From Batillaria attramentaria (Eukaryota > Mollusca > Gastropoda > Batillariidae): DNA of 64,000 nt. The position numbers were made by a program, and so were the translations under genes. Location of the stretch: assembly GCA_018292915.2 (NCBI GenBank), contig JACVVK020000385.1, forward strand, positions 409,001 through 473,000, in the 5' to 3' direction. The notes beneath the pieces were generated by a model. The model was not told where the DNA came from, did no database searches, and saw only the letters and a list, made by a program, of their open reading frames with translations. Positions 31,266 through 43,928 of the stretch are shown here, in pieces; position 1 is the stretch's first letter; every line of letters starts with the position of its first letter.

Positions 31266-32844
31266 TACCAGAAAAAATCCTAAATTTCAAGAGAAAGGCT
31301 TTACTTGCTCATTCAGTTATCAGCTCTCCTTCTCTGTCTTACGAATGACGCTTACGTTAACTTCCATTGTTTTAAAATGACACTCCCCCACCACACACAC
31401 AAAAAAGTTTGCAAAACAATCGCTGGTGAAAAAAGGGCCTCCTGCTTGTATTTTCATGTGTACTTTGTCCTGCTGTTTGTTTCATGTGAAGCGTTCACTG
31501 TATGCAAATGCAATTCACGAAATGTTATGACCCAGGTGTGCTTGCGCCATCCCAATATTATCAAGATAAACAAGATGGCTAAACAACATGTCACGTTCCA
31601 TGATCTTTTCCCATTCTCGTTCTTTCTTCCACTCTTTCCTTCCAAGCCCGGTGTTTTACACAAAAACTCCCGTCATTGAACAAAACTACGAAACCCGCAA
31701 CAATAAAAATGTTGCTGTGGATCCGCTGGTAGCCTCAGGCTAAAAAGCGTGAAATAACGCGTCCTTCCTTTATAACACCACTCCTTTTGGCTGATAAATC
31801 ATAAAGTGCGTTGAAAAGTGTTGTTTTGTGTTGACACACGGTCTGTGAAGCTTTTATGACGAACATTTAGTTCAGATAAGCAGCAGTTTGACATCGTTGG
31901 GAACTGTGCGTTAGCTGTTGTTTCTGTATCATGGCCATCCAGAAACAGTCTCGGGCACATCTTTTTTTTAAAAATGTTAGACAGCTCAGTCCCAGGCCTT
32001 GTGGATCTACTACTCAAGTATTGATGAAAGGCCCGGTATACCCCCCCCCCCCAACACACACACCACCCTCCCTACAACTCGCAATGTACAAGTGTTCTGT
32101 TCAGCTGAAAGAGAACGACTGAGGTATTGAATCATTTTGTTCGTAATTTCTGTTGTTGATTTCTCAAATAATGTCAGTTTCCAAGCAGGAAAAACACGGA
32201 CATGCGGCCGTGGGTTCCCCATTCCACTATAGTTGCCTCAAGGCGTAGGAGGAAATACTGGTAACAAAAGAACGTATGTATTTTACGCATATTTATCTGT
32301 TATCACTCCTACTTCATTTATGTACGGTATGAACCATCACGTGATACAGTGGGATCGGGACGCGGGAAAAAAAGAGAGGTGTGGGTGGACGGGGAGGGGG
32401 GAGGGCCGGGGCGTCTTGTGTGTCATTCTTATCTCAGCTGCTCAAAAAGCGTAACTGTTCCTCATGGAAACGTGTCTTTACATGTCTCTGCAGTAAATTC
32501 AGTTTACTCCGTTGCTTCCTTGTTCTGTATGAAAGAAGAAAAATACACGCAGATATACCGCTGCGCAATAAAAGGAAATGAGTGAACAGCCGCCAACATA
32601 TAGATCACAGGTAGAATTTATCAGAAATGAACTTCGTATTTTATCAACACTGCCCTAGCATCAATTACTTCATAACTGTTATCTCTGTCTGCCTGAAACT
32701 TCTGAACTTACTAACCTAAAAAAAAAGAAAAAAAAAAAAAGAAGAAGAAGAAGAAAAAAAAAGGCTGACTCCTACTTAGTAAGTACTAACCGAACAGAGC
32801 CGCACAAACAGTAGTGACGTCACAATACTGATACCAACAGTCAC

Positions 32845-33265
32845 TTAAAGGCCCAATTCATAAAGACTGATAGACTCACTGGTCGCTCTGGGGTTTTTCT
32901 TTTACATGTACTTTCATTTTTCGGGTGGTGTCAGTCTAGCATCACACCACCTAGACACCTGCACAGCGACAGCATCTCACAGGCTAGCAATAAACCAAGA
33001 GAATGCTTTACCACGTGACGTGAGTCAGGATATGGTCAGCTAGTGGTGCAGCACAATCACTGAACCACTGATAAGTACAAGAATTTGATTTGTCACCGAC
33101 CCAAAGAGCCTGTAGATGGCAATGTCTCCTATTCAGAGCTCTACTTATTACGAAGAAAGCCGGAAAGCGCACAGGCCGGCGCAACTTGGGACCCACAAGC
33201 AGAACTGTTCCAAACGTAAGCTGGCTTCTACGAAGCCCAGTAAACGTGGAAATAGCGCGTTTAAC
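32845..33265 (+). repeat. Dispersed repeat A, copy 3 (most complete uninterrupted)
   Basis: Runs from AAAGGCCCAATTCATAAAGA through CACCTAGACACCTGCACAGC, GACAGCATCTCACAGGCTAG and TTCAGAGCTCTACTTATTAC to CTGTTCCAAACGTAAGCTGG. It serves as reference for the other copies. No coding capacity, no visible terminal repeats. Confidence 0.65.
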
Positions 33266-33802
33266 TTAAGCCGCACTGGGCACACACAGCCAGCGTTTCT
33301 CTAGTTCAGTACATTGTGTACCGAGTGAAAAGACTGAAGATAAAATGTGTGAAATCTGAGCTATACAGCGCTGTAACGCAAGGAGATAGCGATGTGTACT
33401 CGCTGGCTTGACTGTGACCCCTGACCTCGTGGGCGATGCGGCTCATGAGCTCGCATTCGTGATTATCCGGTGTATGCAAATGTTTCTTGTTTTTGTCCAA
33501 ATGATCCGCGTTTCGCTAAACTCTGCCTGGACATCTGTCAGGAGTGTCACAGCAAATATGTACACCAACAGGAAATCTAGGGCGTGATGCAGCTGTACTA
33601 AGTGTCGTTTGAAAGCTGCCCTGGTGGCAGTATCAATTTTAATTGGAGGGAGGGGCTTTTTTAAAAACTTCTTTAAAGTTGACGGTTAAATTCAAATAAA
33701 ATTCTTTTCGCTCTATCTCTCCCCCTTCTCTCTGATGGAGAGGAGACTGAGAGGGCATTGGGCAACTATAGTGTTGCAGTCTCGAGCAAAGGGTTGTAAA
33801 CA

Positions 33803-33804
<2 letters not shown>

Positions 33805-33859
<55 letters not shown>

Positions 33860-34008
33860 CGGGAGTTTAACGTCCTTTTCCAACACATATATGGGTGATA
33901 TCACAGACGGGGCAATCAGAACTTGAAAAGGCCAGAACAAGTATTTGACACAAGCCAGGATCTGAACTCAGACCAGAGCATTGAAAGTCCATTCGACTAT
34001 CCAGGCTC

Positions 34009-34060
<52 letters not shown>
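33805..34060 (-). mobile_element. tRNA-derived SINE (type B), copy 5, flanked by TG and GA microsatellites
   Basis: (TG)n at 33806-33857 abuts the SINE tail complement TTCGGGAGTTTAACGTCC. The SINE body runs to about 34012 and ends with the head complement ATCCAGGCTCCC. A GA run (34013-34061) abuts the head. On the minus strand the order is (CT)n, head, body, tail, (CA)n. Confidence 0.8.
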
Positions 34061-34062
<2 letters not shown>

Positions 34063-34065
<3 letters not shown>

Positions 34066-34370
34066 CTGCAGAGATGAAATGACTTCGTAGAACTTTTATG
34101 CTAATCTTCAAGCTCTCTCCCCTGCCAGCAGTGCTAATTAATGAGAAAAATGCTTTCCTGTTGTCAATTGGGTTGAAGAATAGATAAAATCAGCTGCAAG
34201 GGTCTCAGAAAATGCCCTACTTCCTTTCCCTAGCAAAATTAGTTTCCCCTCTTTTTTGTGATTCTAATGCCACAATGTCAAAATTTCTAGCCTCTGATAG
34301 ATGTAAAAGGCCAGGAAATGTCACAGTAATGAGCCACTTTATGACAATAATTAGGCAACATAAACCTTCA
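34063..34370. promoter_or_regulatory. Candidate conserved non-coding element
   Basis: About 300 bases free of simple repeats in an otherwise repeat-choked stretch. They are rich in homeodomain and POU-type cores: TTTATGCTAATC (octamer-like), GTGCTAATTAATGAG, ATTAGTTTCC, ATGACAATAATTAGG. No open frame. It lies between CASZ1 and LRRC23, where a developmental gene could keep an enhancer. Conservation cannot be tested here. Confidence 0.35.
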
Positions 34371-35122
34371 TCCCCCCTCCACACCCCCATTCCCCCCAAA
34401 AATAAATAAATAAATAAAATAAAATAAGTAAATAAAAATGAAAGCATATTTTGCTCATCTTATTTTACACTTTATAATTTTGACACATACATCATATCAG
34501 AACAACAATAAAAATCATTACGGCCCTACTCCCCCCCCCCCCCCATCACACACAAGTTCAAAGTTCAAGTCTCGGCAGAATGGCATGAATGACATTCGGT
34601 CCCCCTGTCCAGTGATGCTGAAAGATGGGACAATTGCTACAAACACAGGCATCAGACACGGGTGACTTCAGACCGTGGAATGGCCGCGGTCCTAACTGCC
34701 CAACCCACCCCGGACCGCGTCAGTGCAACAACGAGACACATGCCCCAAGCGGCGAGGAACCGTCCCAGGCCGACCACGCTGGCTGGCTCTGCCAACTGCA
34801 CGCTAACTGAGACTTTGCACTGAGCGCTCTACCACGAACACACAAGGCTAATAATACAATGGGTATGAAAACCTGAAAACAAACCACGAACCAGCACCAG
34901 CAAATTTCGATACAAGGCATACTGCAAAATTTCCTGACAGAAAGTTCTACGTTTTGTGAAAAATCTCGAATATAAACATGCCGGCTCACCTGTCCAACGG
35001 TGTACCTAGCCCGGCACACGCCGCTTGTTTCGGTCGGTCTCCCTCTCTCTCTCTCTCCCCCACCGACCAGCCCGTCTCTAACTCCTGCCCGATCCCACAC
35101 GTCCCAACCTGGAAATTCGTTG

Positions 35123-35136
35123 GTTGCCACAGCAAC
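35123..35136. promoter_or_regulatory. X-box-like RFX site (distal)
   Basis: GTTGCCACAGCAAC, an inverted pair of GTTGC half-sites as bound by RFX factors. 2.5 kb upstream of the LRRC23 start, so a role is uncertain. Confidence 0.35.
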
Positions 35137-36351
35137 AGTGACAATGTAGCCGGCAGGCCATGCATAAATAATACTTAGTTGCCATAGAGGGCGAACCGCG
35201 GCAGAACCAGTTCGAAGGCAAGTCGCCGTGATAAGTACACCGAGTGGCCGGCAAGAATTTTTTTCTTCCCCCTTTTTTTTTCTTTTTTTTTTTTCTGTTT
35301 GCTCCCTTTTATGTTACGGCGCTTGCTGTTTCACGTGCCTTTGCTGGATTTCACCACTGGGTGAGAAATCAATTGTGGTCAACATGCTACACAGGAAATC
35401 TGATTCTGACTAAAAAAAAAAAAGAAAAAAAAAAAGAGTCCCATGACATTTGCCAACTTTGACTGACACTGATGATTCCTCAAACACGAAATAAATAAAC
35501 AGTTAAGAAATCCACCATTTTCACGAAAACATGTGGGCCACATTACTGAAGATCAGGAACACTATTACTGCAATACCTCCCCCCCCCCCTCAGTCTCTCC
35601 CACACACACACACACATATGAACCTAAACTTGTATCGAAAACGGTTAAAATTCATAATCACATTGATCTCATTCAACTGTCTCAATGTATTTGTAAACCT
35701 GCGCAAACTCCACAACGCAAGTTTTTTTTCCTTTTTTAAAATCTTTCCTATACATACACGTAAACATACACGATTTATCAGTTTTAACAAATGAAAGAAA
35801 TTTTAAGCACAGTCAAGTTGTCTGCCCCCTCCCCCCCCCCCCTCTTAACGGCTAGTGCAGACAGGGGAAAAAATTATCCTGTACCAGGCTATTTTATTGA
35901 CTACTCCAAATATGTTCCCCTGCCAGTATGCAATCATGCCCTAGTCAAAACTCAAGTATTGTGCGGTTTCCTGTGGCAACCGGTCGAGTGTTGAATAAGT
36001 ACTTTGTAAATCATGAATAACTTTTCTGAGTTCGGCAGTTAAATAGCTAGACTAGGCCTCAACATACTGAAGTTTCTATGTCAGGCCTTATAAAACACTC
36101 CTCATTCGGTGAGCAGTGGCCCGCGCAGTTAGTTTACAGCCTTTCAGCGTTTTTCTGGGTCCCTGCCAAGTCGAAATGTCAAAACAGGTCGGACCACAAA
36201 ACAATGGACTGGTCGTTTCCATGACAATCCACGCGCAACTAGCAAAACAATATTCAAGCCTGGATTCCTCTGAAAGGGCCTCCCCTCTGTTGCCGGGCAA
36301 ACAAAAGCCGCTTAGACCTGTCCTGCCAGGTATTTAGGGATAACATGCTAC

Positions 36352-36365
36352 GTTACTATGACAAC
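36352..36365. promoter_or_regulatory. X-box-like RFX site (mid-distance)
   Basis: GTTACTATGACAAC fits the consensus GTHNYYATRRNAAC at every position. 1.3 kb upstream of the LRRC23 start. Confidence 0.4.
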
Positions 36366-37561
36366 AAAAATAACTTGGCCGGCTATGCCCGATGAATCAA
36401 TAAAAGTTGAATAAATCTTTTATTGGGGTTTGCCTTCAAGTCGCCACTCTGTGGGGCTTTCTCTCTCAAGTTGCCACTTCTTGGCACGCTCTTTGGGTCT
36501 AAGCTCGGAGAAGCGGCTTAAGAGTTTACCGGGAAACATGCAACTTGTGTGAAAAGGCGGCCCAGCGGAGCTGCCTGTCTGTCTGATACTATTACTGCAC
36601 GCCAGCACAGCAAAAACGCTACGAATGAGCAAAACAGGTCACAATTCAGTTCTAGCCACAGCCGCTACATAAATATCTGACAAGTACCGAAAAGCTGACG
36701 TCAAACACTAATTTCCCACCTGACCTTATGTCACACCCCTCAGCGAACGACGGCGATCCACTTCGGTCATTATCTAACAACACTGACAGTGGCACACAAC
36801 TTGCTGAATTCAACAAAAACTTCGCAAATGGCAGTTACACTTGTCACCGTGCCTCGACAAACAAAACCTGGAGTGGTATGTGATAAAAGAAAAATGTCAC
36901 ATCGATCCGGCATGCGTTGACATGACGGTCGCCTATCGCGGCCCGTTTTCCCAAAAACTTGCCTTGTCGAAGTAAAATCGCTCTTTCTCCCGAAATATCT
37001 CCGACCTGTGTAAACATTCAGTATTCCAACGAGACAGCCACGCAAGCACGCACGCTAGAAGTCGGACACTTGATAGGCGAAATTCTCTCGCACACTGCCA
37101 TGCTGCTACACACCCCCTCTTGACGATCTTTGAACCGTATCTCAGCGCTAATAATACCATTTTGGGCTGAAAAGCGTAAAATTGTCACAAAACATGCTGG
37201 TGCTTTTGCCTCTCAAATCGACCAAACGAGTGTACAATCGTTCATATATACCAAACAGGAAGATTAAACATACATTATAGAAAGTGTTAGTACAAGTGTG
37301 AAGTAAATTTGAGGCGAAAATACAACTTTTCGAGACTTTGAAAAGTTGCTAAAGAGCGAGTTACCTCGTTCGTCGATCGATGAATGTCTTCTGCTTCACA
37401 TTCGTTCTCGTTACCGCGAGATATTTCGAGAAGTGTGAATGCTTTGTTTTTTTCCACAAACAGTGAGTACTTTTTTATATCGCTTTGTGCTCAACTTGAA
37501 CAGTGTCTACACTGGACAGTTTTGTCCTGTTTTGACTTTAATCAGCTTTTTTTCATTGGAG

Positions 37562-37575
37562 GTTGCCTAAGCAAC
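37562..37575. promoter_or_regulatory. X-box (RFX site) at LRRC23
   Basis: GTTGCCTAAGCAAC, two perfect inverted GTTGC half-sites, 87 bp before the LRRC23 start codon. RFX factors binding promoter-proximal X-boxes are the known activators of ciliary genes, and LRRC23 is a ciliary gene, so position and gene class agree. Confidence 0.7.
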
Positions 37576-37661
37576 ATGACGCCATTTTGTCAATCAACAG
37601 GTGCGCGCTAACGCTGACTGTTTACAGTTGATGCGCACGTTTCAAACGTTAGACTAACAAA

Positions 37662-38119
37662 ATGGCAGACGAAGAGACATTTGACGAGGACGAAACAGCA
37701 GGAGAAGAAGCAGAAGATGAAGAGGAAGGCGAGAAGCTTGGAGAAGAAGAACAAGAAGCCGAACAGGAGGAGGAAGAAGAGGTAATGGTTCGTTTCCATG
37801 GTTGCTGGGTCGGCTTTGATACCCGGTTTGCCCGTGGGGGATACAGGTGGGAAAGGATGCTTTTTGATCGAGAGGTCATCCAAATCTGCCCATGGGGATT
37901 TGAATGGACCTTTTATTCTAGGGTCTCCAACGAAGCTTGATCAAGACTGAGTGATGCCGGCATAATGTCTGAACCCAGCGGCCAACGTACGTGCAACCCA
38001 AAGGGGGAACAGAACGCAGAACAAGAAGCACCAATATAAAAGCAGATATAAAATTTTGGTTTTACAGATGTAGGCGACTGAATTTTGCACAAGCTAATAT
38101 ATATGAGTACCGTGCCTAG

Positions 38120-38177
<58 letters not shown>

Positions 38178-39241
38178 CACAGTTTTGCTCTGTGATCAGA
38201 TGTTTCTCCCTCAAAACAAACAAACAAACCACAATACAACAACAACAAAACAAACAACTAAACAAAACACAAAAACACTATGTACATGTATTAGTCCATG
38301 CAATATGTAGTTTCCTTCTCTGTTTCAGACAGTACCACCAAATCCACTGACAGAAGACATAGTAGCAGATAGCTTGTCTCTGTTATGTAAGACTGGGGAT
38401 GGTCTCGCTCATGCATATGTCAGACTGGATATTCGTGAAAGGTATGTTTGAAAAATGTCAGCATTCATTTTATCTATTTTTGTCAGGGGTGGAAGGGGAG
38501 GAAGCCTACATTTTCATAAGCATTTATACAAGTGAAATCACACAGTGTAGTGTTCGTTTCTAATCAACAGGCCTTTTTCCTGCATTTGTGTTCTTGATAC
38601 ACCTTCCACAATCTACTTTCTCTCCTGCAGATATCTCAAGGCTTCATAAGGCAATGGCTATGAGTAATCACTACACAGTCATTCCCTAAGCTTCCATATG
38701 TGCAGGAAAAAAATCTTAAAATCTGAATCAATGTAGATGTTACCTGCTTTTGTTGTCATTACTGTTGTTGTTTTTCTTGTACTCTGGTTTGCATGGTGAT
38801 GTTACTTGATCATCTGCACTCACTTAATCTTCTGTGTGTTCAGACAAATGGCTCAGTCCCTTTTTTCTGTGGACTGATTTCTTCACAAATGCAAACTTAC
38901 CCTGAAAGATATGCTAAACCAGTAGCTGGGATGTCACCGCTGTATATTCTGCTGGTCTGTTTTTCACAGGGGGGTCACAGACATTGCCATGTTGAAGCAG
39001 TTTATCCACCTTCGCTATATAGATGTCAGTAAAAATGCGCTGAAGGACATTTCCCCGCTGAGTGGGCTGACTCACATGCTGACGCTAAAGGCAGATGAGA
39101 ACCTTCTGACCAGTGCTCAGCTGGAGGAGATGCCTTTCCTGCAGGTGGCCAGCTTCAGCCACAACAAGATCACCACCACAGAGGGCATCAACCATCCTAT
39201 GTTGGAACATCTCATTCTTAACAGTATGCCTGCATTTTTTC

Positions 39242-39274
<33 letters not shown>

Positions 39275-42200
39275 TGTGAGTGAGAGAGTGAGAGAGAGAG
39301 ACCAAACGAATGAACAAATCTTTATTTCCCAATGGTAAAAAAGATGTTGCAAGAGAGAGAGAGAGAGAGAGAGAGAGCTGAGACAATAAGAATTGTTAAT
39401 GATGGTTAAAAATCTCTTTTCAGTTTTATACACCCTTGCTTCAGAAGTCTCTGTGTGCTAGTTCAGTTAGGTTAGCTCCAGTTATTACTTAGAACAATCT
39501 TTGTGTATATCATTTGGTTACCTCTAATATGACTTTTTGGTGATTACAGACAACAACATAAGCCAAGTGACTGGCCTTGACCCTACAAAGCTCTCACGAC
39601 TTCACACATTAGAACTCCGAGGCAATAAACTGGAGACCACAGATGGTATCTACCTCCCCAATCTCAGAAACTTGTTCCTTGTGAGTAGTTGAGTTGCCAT
39701 GATAATACTTTGAATTTAAAATAGGTAGATTAAGCACCAGGCACGTGTACAATGACAGTAACTTTCTCTGTCATTTGTATCAGGTAGATGACAGTAGAAT
39801 TTTTTTCTGTTTCTGATTGTAATACTAGTCATCACATCTTGTCTTTTTTGTGGGTGTCATTTGAAAAAACAACAACATTATATTATATATGAATGTGTCC
39901 TGATGTTGTCCGTTTGCTCATTATACATATATACACACAGACACACTACACACACTATAAACCTTCACTAACTCAATTCCTACCCAGTAACTTTGAGGTT
40001 GTGCACCAGTGACTCAAATGAAAAAAATCAGAATTAATTTATGTCAGCGTGGATTTAAATTTGACTTAGTGGTAGTGTTGCACTTTGATTATACTCCTGT
40101 ATGCTGCAATAAGAGCTGCCATGGAACCGTTAATCTTGCCTGATTTTCGCATACAGAAGAGAGCAAAAATAAAAAAAAATAAAAAATTATGGGATACTTG
40201 TGCATGGTACAAACTGTGTTAAATATCATAACTCCACTGCATACACACCAGAGTACTTTAGGATTTGCATCAGCCGTTTGTGCAAAATGGTGGGAGTTAC
40301 CTGTCTGAGACAGGTGTCAAAATCATAATCCGTTGTCACGTGTAAATATATTTTGAGATTGGGGTAGTGCACAACTGCAGTATCTGCTCTTGAAAATGGT
40401 CATTGAACACAGACTCAGTTATGCTGAAGAGAGTTAATCTTTTCCCGACATGCACGTTTAGCACAAATGACCCAGCGCACACAGGTACCGGGGTACTTGC
40501 ATGGTCGTGAGCGGTAAAGTCCCTGAATGCGCACCAGTATATATACATGTTTGTGAAAAAGTTAACCATCACTTGAGGAACCTGAAAAACTGATGTGTAT
40601 ACATGTATGTCCACAAACATTGCAAAGACACGAAAGCTTATCTTTGGGGACAACAATCTTTTTCAATGCAGGCTGCCAACGTCATCAAACGGATAGAAGG
40701 CCTGGCACGATGCCCCACCCTAACAACACTCCACCTACGTGACAACCAGCTGGAAAATCTGGACGGCTTTACAGAAGACCTGAAGGATCTGCAATACATC
40801 AACTTGAGGTAATGACAGTCAGCTAGTAAGCTATGCAGAACAATATCTATTTTTGTTTTACATGTATACGTGTTTTCCTCTTCGGAAAGCTCCTAACATC
40901 CAGTCATTCCGAAGAGCACCCAAAACTCACCTTTTCCACTTAGACTGACTTACACAGTGCCAACACAGCAAATCTTCCCCCCCCCCCCCTCTCTCTCTCT
41001 CCTGTATTTCGAAGTGAAAAGAACTTTTTTCATGGAGTACTTCTGCGCTTTATACATGGACATTGGATTGAACTGGTTTTTGTGTGTGTTACAGGAAAAC
41101 TTATCAGTTATCACTCCCTAGTTCTGGCTGGTTAACTCTTAGGTATTCTGAAAATTTGGGTGCCATGTAGACAGACCTGCTTGGCAGCAAATTCCACCTA
41201 AATTATTTATAAAAAAAATTAAAAAAAATTATGGGCATTGTTGTGACCCAGTTGGATCAGGCATACAACAGTACACACGCTGGAGGTGCTGCTTACATTT
41301 GTGTCTCAGTAGATCAGCGTGTGTTTGCTGTTTAGCACAGGGAGCATAGAGACTTGCTCCAACCTGGCGTGTAACAGAATTTGCAGACTGCCCCACATTG
41401 CTGATGTTGCAGGATTCTGATGATGATATGTTTATCTTTACCTCAGGGGTAACTTGATCACCACTGTGAAAGAGGTCGCCAAACTGAAGCCACTTCCATT
41501 CTTGCGAGCTCTGGCTCTTGCAGGTGTGTTTCACATCCAACCAGGCACAAACATTTCAAGCAAAACAATTTTTCTCTGAATCACATTGTGATAATGAGGG
41601 ATTGAACCGAGTTAAAGTATGTGTGTCAAGCTTTTTGTGCCGGTTTTGTAAGCTGCATGCAATGAAATGACTTTAGCAATCAAAGGGAAAAAAATGCTAC
41701 ATTCTCTCACCATATTGAAGTCAACACTCATACTACACTACTGACATGGGAGAGGCCATGTCACCACCACAACAGTCACATTGGCATGATGTTTGTAGTA
41801 CAGCACTTATTCATCTGTAAGTACACTTTGTATGATTTATAAACACAAATGAAAATTGCTTCGCGTCTTCGCAAGAATAGAATCTGCACTTGTTATTGGG
41901 AAATAAACATCATGTAAGTTCTGATCAAGTATTTACTCTTATGGTTCATACACATGGCCATTGCTTGTCTCTTTTTCTGTGCTTCCAGAAAACCCAGTGG
42001 CTGAGGAGGATGACTACAGGCTTGAGGTTCTGATCAACCTGCGGACGGTGGAGCGACTGGACAAAGACGAGTACACAGAGGAGGAACGCCATGAAGCCGA
42101 GGAGATATACGAGCAGCGGAAAGCTGAGGCAGCAGAGGCAGAGCCAGTAAGTTCATTCAATGTTTTGGTTGTAATATGCTAAACTTTAGATTTATTACAC

Positions 42201-42713
42201 TGCTAAATCATCACAATTATCATCCTCCAAACCCCTTGTTTACAATGAATTTCTCTGATTGGTTGGGGGGTCAACATGGTACTGTTCAGCCATGTCATGG
42301 TTACTAGTATTGTATCTAAGACAGAAGGGCTTCATACCCATGTCGGACACCTGCCACTGACTGAGTCGTTTTTGAAAATGTTATGTCCGATTACTTTCTT
42401 TCGAAGGCGGACATGTCCTGTCATTTCTACACCACAGTGAACAGTGTCAAGGACAAAATTAATGTCCTATACTTTTATAGTCAGCCAGGACATTTGTCCT
42501 ATTAACAGTATTACACTTCTCACGGATGTGAAGCCCTGAAGACAGCATGCAAAATCCAAATCATCTTTTAACGGCCAGTTGGTAAGTCAAGTAGGAGGCA
42601 TTTATGGTTAAAGGCTGGCTTTCAAGTTGTGTGAACTATCTTACCCAATACAGGAAGCTAGTGCTGAGGCTGAGAATGCTGAGGAAGAGCAACCGGTGGA
42701 ACCCGACGAATAA
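37662..42713 (+). CDS. LRRC23: Leucine-rich repeat-containing protein 23 (radial spoke component)
   Basis: LRRC23 is an axonemal leucine-rich-repeat protein of the radial spoke 3 head region, needed for sperm flagellar motility in mammals. Eight exons join in phase with GT-AG junctions: 37662-37781, 38329-38441, 38970-39223, 39550-39680, 40672-40808, 41447-41523, 41989-42146, 42654-42713, giving 349 residues (vertebrate form about 343). Residues 1-40 are almost entirely Glu/Asp/Ala. LRRs run from about residue 85 to 280 (for example LRYIDVSKNALKDISPL, LHTLELRGNKLETTDGI, LTTLHLRDNQLENLDGF), closed by an ENP-type cap. A Glu/Arg/Lys-rich, probably helical tail follows. An alternative last exon at 43884 exists. 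LRRC23 identity comes from overall layout and the LRR sequences; another axonemal LRR paralogue is less likely. Confidence 0.85.
38121..38175 (+). repeat. (TG)n microsatellite in LRRC23 intron 1
   Basis: Pure TG run of about 27 units, about 155 bp before the exon 2 acceptor. The shorter TG/GA run at 39244-39299 begins 20 bp after the exon 3 donor. Confidence 0.95.
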
Positions 42714-43883
42714 TTGTTCATTAGGGGTAACATTTGTTTTCAAGGTCCTGGCATGCATATTATCAGCTTTGCTCTGCAACCGTACATCTTCTTGTTTTCA
42801 AAATCTTTCTTTTAGTATGCATTTTTGCTTTCCGTGCAGCTATCATCTTGCTATTATTTATAATTTTGCATTTTGCTGCTCTTTCTGTATCTGATTTTGT
42901 TCTTGTTACTCATGCAGTTATTTTTTCTTAACTGTATCTTTTGTGGGGTGGGTGGGGGGGGGGGGGGTTACACCTTCTTGTTTTCTACACCTGTGATCAG
43001 GTGGGGTTATTTTTTCTTCTTCTTTCATTTCACTTCATGTACTCCCTTGAACTTCTCTGGTCTTTTTACATTTTTTGGAGAAATCTATGTTAAGCTGTAC
43101 CTGCATGTGCACTCTTTGTTAATATTCTGTACAGAGTTGAAAAAAAAAAAAGAGGGCAAATTGAACATTTCCTTTTCAGCTATTTCCTTTCCAATGATTT
43201 GTTTCAATACATCTGATTTGTCGTACAGTGTATTTCCACTAATTTCACAACTTTTCCTCAGGATGTGAAATTCCTTTTGTTTTCACTACACTTTTCACTT
43301 GCATGGGTCTTCTTGTTTACCTAAGTAGAGAAGTGCAACTTTCTTCTTATTTGTTTCAGTTGCATTTAATTAAGTGCTGTTGTACTGGATTTAATTTGTT
43401 TGTGTTTTATCCTGTAGTATTTATTTTATTTTTTATTTGTTTAGTGTGCACTTTCTGGAATGCTTTTAATCATACTGGCCCTTAAGCTTACAATGCTGGT
43501 GCAATATTGAAGCAGCTTTTCTTTATACCGCAGTAATCTTTTTATTTGTTGCAAGTTGTGAGTGGGTCAGTTGAGCACTGTGTGAATTATATACATGTAC
43601 TTTGCAAAAATTAATCCATAGGTGTACTTTTGAAGACTGCCTTTTTAGTTTTAGATGGTCATGTGTATCTGTAAATTTTGAATCATTATTTCTGGGATTA
43701 CACACAAATAGTAATAACAAACAACAAAATTCTAGCAAAGTTGACCAAACCTGGTAGGTAATGAAGTAATAGGGACGGGTCTTTGAAAATCACCTTAAAG
43801 TTTGTTCATGTTTCTGTTGGTTGTTTGTTTACGTGAACATTTCACTTACTGCCTGTTCTTTTTCTTCTTGTTCTTCTCTGAAG

Positions 43884-43928
43884 AATGAGGAAGTCGTCAA
43901 TTCAGACGAGGAAGGAGCTGAGAACTGA
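43884..43928 (+). CDS. LRRC23: LRRC23 alternative terminal exon
   Basis: After a pyrimidine-rich acceptor (CTTGTTCTTCTCTGAAG), 14 codons NEEVVNSDEEGAEN and a TGA follow in phase 0, the same phase as the donor at 42146. Used instead of 42654-42713 it gives a 344-residue protein with a different acidic end. A canonical polyadenylation signal lies 405 bases downstream, whereas I see none soon after the 42713 stop, so this may be the main 3' end. Confidence 0.6.
   Translation, partial: NEEVVNSDEEGAEN

Larger units (their letters stand above)
34435..37560. other. Intergenic upstream of LRRC23
   Basis: Largely unique sequence with poly-C (34529-34544, 35579-35590), poly-T (35273-35294) and A-rich tracts. 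No gene recognised. Contains two X-box-like sites in addition to the one next to LRRC23. Confidence 0.5.

Noticed and set aside
34720..35130. 136-codon minus-strand frame upstream of LRRC23
   Set aside because: No recognisable domain, partly made from a CT-repeat, and no supporting splice or promoter signal.
37649..37883. Minus-strand Ser-rich and Phe-rich frames opposite LRRC23 exon 1
   Set aside because: Shadow of the Glu-rich LRRC23 N-terminus, whose codons read as Ser or Phe/Leu on the other strand.
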